Shown: positions 5,686-7,123 of the stretch, in pieces
Layout: each line of letters begins with the position of its first letter
Numbering within the stretch: the first letter of the stretch is position 1
NCBI GenBank assembly: GCA_946480965.1
Contig: CAMLMI010000241.1
Coordinates: forward strand, 1 to 7,123
Direction: 5' to 3'
DNA length: 7,123 nucleotides
Source of the DNA: an uncultured Verrucomicrobiales bacterium
Lineage (GTDB): Bacteria; Verrucomicrobiota; Verrucomicrobiae; Limisphaerales; CANJSG01
Position numbers and translations under genes: made by a program
Notes under the pieces: generated by a model
Databases searched by the model: none
What the model was told of the DNA's origin: nothing
What the model saw: only the letters and a program-made list of their open reading frames with translations

Positions 5686-7123
5686 ATGCGATTGCTGTCC
5701 CCAGCCCGAGCCCAGTCGCCTTTCCCGCGCCGCATCGCCACGGTTTTCACCGTTTGGATCGCGGGGTGGACGGCCTTGGCTGCGGCGCGCGGAGCCGAGG
5801 TCGCCAACGCTCCGGCCGAAACGCGCGTCCGGGTCTATTCCGTCGCCGAAGACGGGACGCCATTGCCGATTCCGGAGGAAGGGCGCGCCCGCTTGGCCGC
5901 CAATCCGAAGCTCGTCAGCTTTGCTTACGGTCCCGCCACCAATGTCGTCGGCGCGCCGTTGCGCATCCGCTACCGGCTCGACGGGCTCGACGAGGAATGG
6001 AAGGAGCCGGCCGGAGAGATGCGCATCGGCATCCGCTTCATGGACGCGAATGGCGACCAGGTGGGCGAAACATCCTTCGCGGCGATCGGACAATCGGAGG
6101 GCTGGACGGGACGCTTGGAGACTTCGCCTTTCCACACGCAGCAGCGGACGGTCGTCGTGCCCGAACAGGCGGCGGCGATCTGGCTGGTGCTGTCCTCCGC
6201 CGGACCGCCGAACGCCGTGGGCAGTTTCTGGATCAGCAACCTCGTCGTGTCCCGCGCGGCTTCCGGCGGTGAACGGCCGCGTGTCCTGATCCCCTGGGCC
6301 TTCGCGCCGGGCGACGCACCGGATGCGACCGCCACGGAGCCGCACAACTGGATGCGCGACGGCTTGCGCGCGACGATGGCCAAGGTGTCCGCTGCCGGTC
6401 CGGGCGGAAGTTCGCTCGCGCTGGGCATCGAGGACGACGATGTCTCCGGCCACGCCGAGTGGCGCATGATCAAGGAGCAGGCCCCCGCCGTGACGCCGGG
6501 CGAAGAGCTGCGCATCGACTGGGCCTGGGCGCATTCCCTCGGGCTCGCGGGCCGGGCCAACGCGCATTATCCGGAGCTGTCGGCGGGCTTCTTCCGCTTT
6601 CGCATCAACGGCCTCGAATTGAACGGCACGCCGGGCCCCGACGAAGCGTCGCTCTCCATCGAAGTGCCGGTGGCCGCGTGGAAGACGCCGTGGTTCTGGG
6701 TGGCCGTGGCGGCGGGCTTGGCGACCATCGGTGTCGGCGGTTGGCGGCTGGCGGAAGGGCGGCGGATGCAGAATCGGCTCCGCCGTTTGGAGCAGCAGCG
6801 GGCCGTCGAAAACGAGCGGCTGCGCATCGCGCAGGACATCCACGACGACCTCGGCGCGCGCGTCACGCAGATCTCCCTCTTCAGCGCCATGGCGCAAAAG
6901 CGAAAGTCGCTTTCGCCCGAAGCCCGCGCGGATTTCGGCGAAGTCACGCGCTTGACCCGCAGCCTCGTCGGCGCGCTCTACGAAACCGTCTGGTCGGTGA
7001 ATCCGGAGAACGACAGCCTGGACGCGCTCGCGAATTTCCTCTGCCAGATGGGAAACCAGCTCTGTGCCGAAGCCCAGCTCCGGTGTCGCCTCGAAGTGCC
7101 CTCGCTGCCGCCGAGCCAGCCGC
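5686..7123 (+). CDS. Membrane sensor histidine kinase, HisKA_3 (NarX/LytS-like) type, partial
   Basis: The frame starts at the ATG at 5686 (the first in frame after a TAG at 5653) and is open for 479 codons to the right edge. The C-terminal ATPase domain is mostly missing. Residues 1-36 form a long signal sequence or anchor (RRIATVFTVWIAGWTALAAA). Residues 75-190 resemble a Y_Y_Y-like extracellular beta domain, with the typical LRIRYRLDGLDEEWKEP (92-108). A second periplasmic beta region (about 240-328) includes GHAEWRMIKEQAPAVTPGEE and AHYPELSAGFFRFRING, a pattern I recall from Verrucomicrobiota kinases. One transmembrane helix follows (336-352), then a coiled coil (357-380) and the phospho-acceptor motif AQDIHDDLGARVTQISLF, with H386 as the autophosphorylated His. 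The beta-propeller repeats often found in this kinase class are absent. The partner regulator, probably LuxR/NarL type, would lie to the right. It is divergent from the hydrolase, which it may control. Confidence 0.88.
   Translation, partial: MRLLSPARAQSPFPRRIATVFTVWIAGWTALAAARGAEVANAPAETRVRVYSVAEDGTPLPIPEEGRARLAANPKLVSFAYGPATNVVGAPLRIRYRLDGLDEEWKEPAGEMRIGIRFMDANGDQVGETSFAAIGQSEGWTGRLETSPFHTQQRTVVVPEQAAAIWLVLSSAGPPNAVGSFWISNLVVSRAASGGERPRVLIPWAFAPGDAPDATATEPHNWMRDGLRATMAKVSAAGPGGSSLALGIEDDDVSGHAEWRMIKEQAPAVTPGEELRIDWAWAHSLGLAGRANAHYPELSAGFFRFRINGLELNGTPGPDEASLSIEVPVAAWKTPWFWVAVAAGLATIGVGGWRLAEGRRMQNRLRRLEQQRAVENERLRIAQDIHDDLGARVTQISLFSAMAQKRKSLSPEARADFGEVTRLTRSLVGALYETVWSVNPENDSLDALANFLCQMGNQLCAEAQLRCRLEVPSLPPSQP

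Noticed and set aside
5379..5807. N-terminal extension of the hydrolase to 5807
   Set aside because: The extension would bury the signal peptide at residue 144, overlap the kinase start and encode Arg-rich sequence without family similarity.
4086..6272. A 728-codon open frame on the plus strand across the hydrolase gene and into the kinase gene
   Set aside because: It is antisense to a gene with a signal peptide and conserved family motifs. Its product is low-complexity Arg/Ala/Gly/His-rich sequence with no domain, as expected from GC-rich third-codon bias.
5629..6897. A 422-codon open frame on the minus strand opposite the kinase
   Set aside because: The plus-strand frame has the Y_Y_Y-like domain, transmembrane helix and DIHDDLG motif; the antisense product is Arg/Pro-rich without motifs.

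Overview
The window looks like chromosomal DNA from a GC-rich Gram-negative bacterium, most likely a member of the Verrucomicrobiota. This is inferred from the gene repertoire: a large-family secreted GH71/GH99-like hydrolase, an extracellular-sensor/HisKA_3 kinase, and an exported 'cell surface' beta-rich protein. It is also inferred from gene starts that mostly lack Shine-Dalgarno sequences and from short GC-rich palindromes between genes. No rRNA, tRNA, CRISPR array, transposase or integrase is visible.

Layout, left to right. (1) Positions 1-991, minus strand: a complete regulatory unit, read right to left. It has a candidate promoter, a cobalamin (B12) riboswitch aptamer, an expression platform ending in an intrinsic terminator, and then the start of an exported protein that runs off the left edge. 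(2) Positions 1032-2147: a lower-GC block holding one gene, a stand-alone PD-(D/E)XK (RecB/Cas4-like) nuclease. It is flanked by imperfect inverted copies of an AATCTT-type motif and looks like an acquired cassette between host genes. (3) Positions 2219-3328: purM, a core purine-biosynthesis gene, with a strong intrinsic terminator. (4) Positions 3437-3919: a small four-helix membrane protein of unknown role. (5) Positions 3952-4099: a cluster of REP-like palindromes between convergent genes. (6) Positions 4116-5378, minus: a secreted GH71/GH99-like glycoside hydrolase with a long structured leader. (7) Positions 5686 to the right edge, plus: a membrane sensor histidine kinase, divergent from the hydrolase and cut off before its ATPase domain.

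Working together: the left unit is probably a B12-repressed outer-surface function whose partner genes, such as a TonB-dependent transporter, would lie beyond the left edge. The divergent kinase/hydrolase pair on the right may be a polysaccharide-sensing and degrading module. purM and the small membrane protein appear to be separate transcription units. The strongest and least expected signal is the B12 riboswitch at 779-946, which lies in DNA that carries no convincing protein gene.
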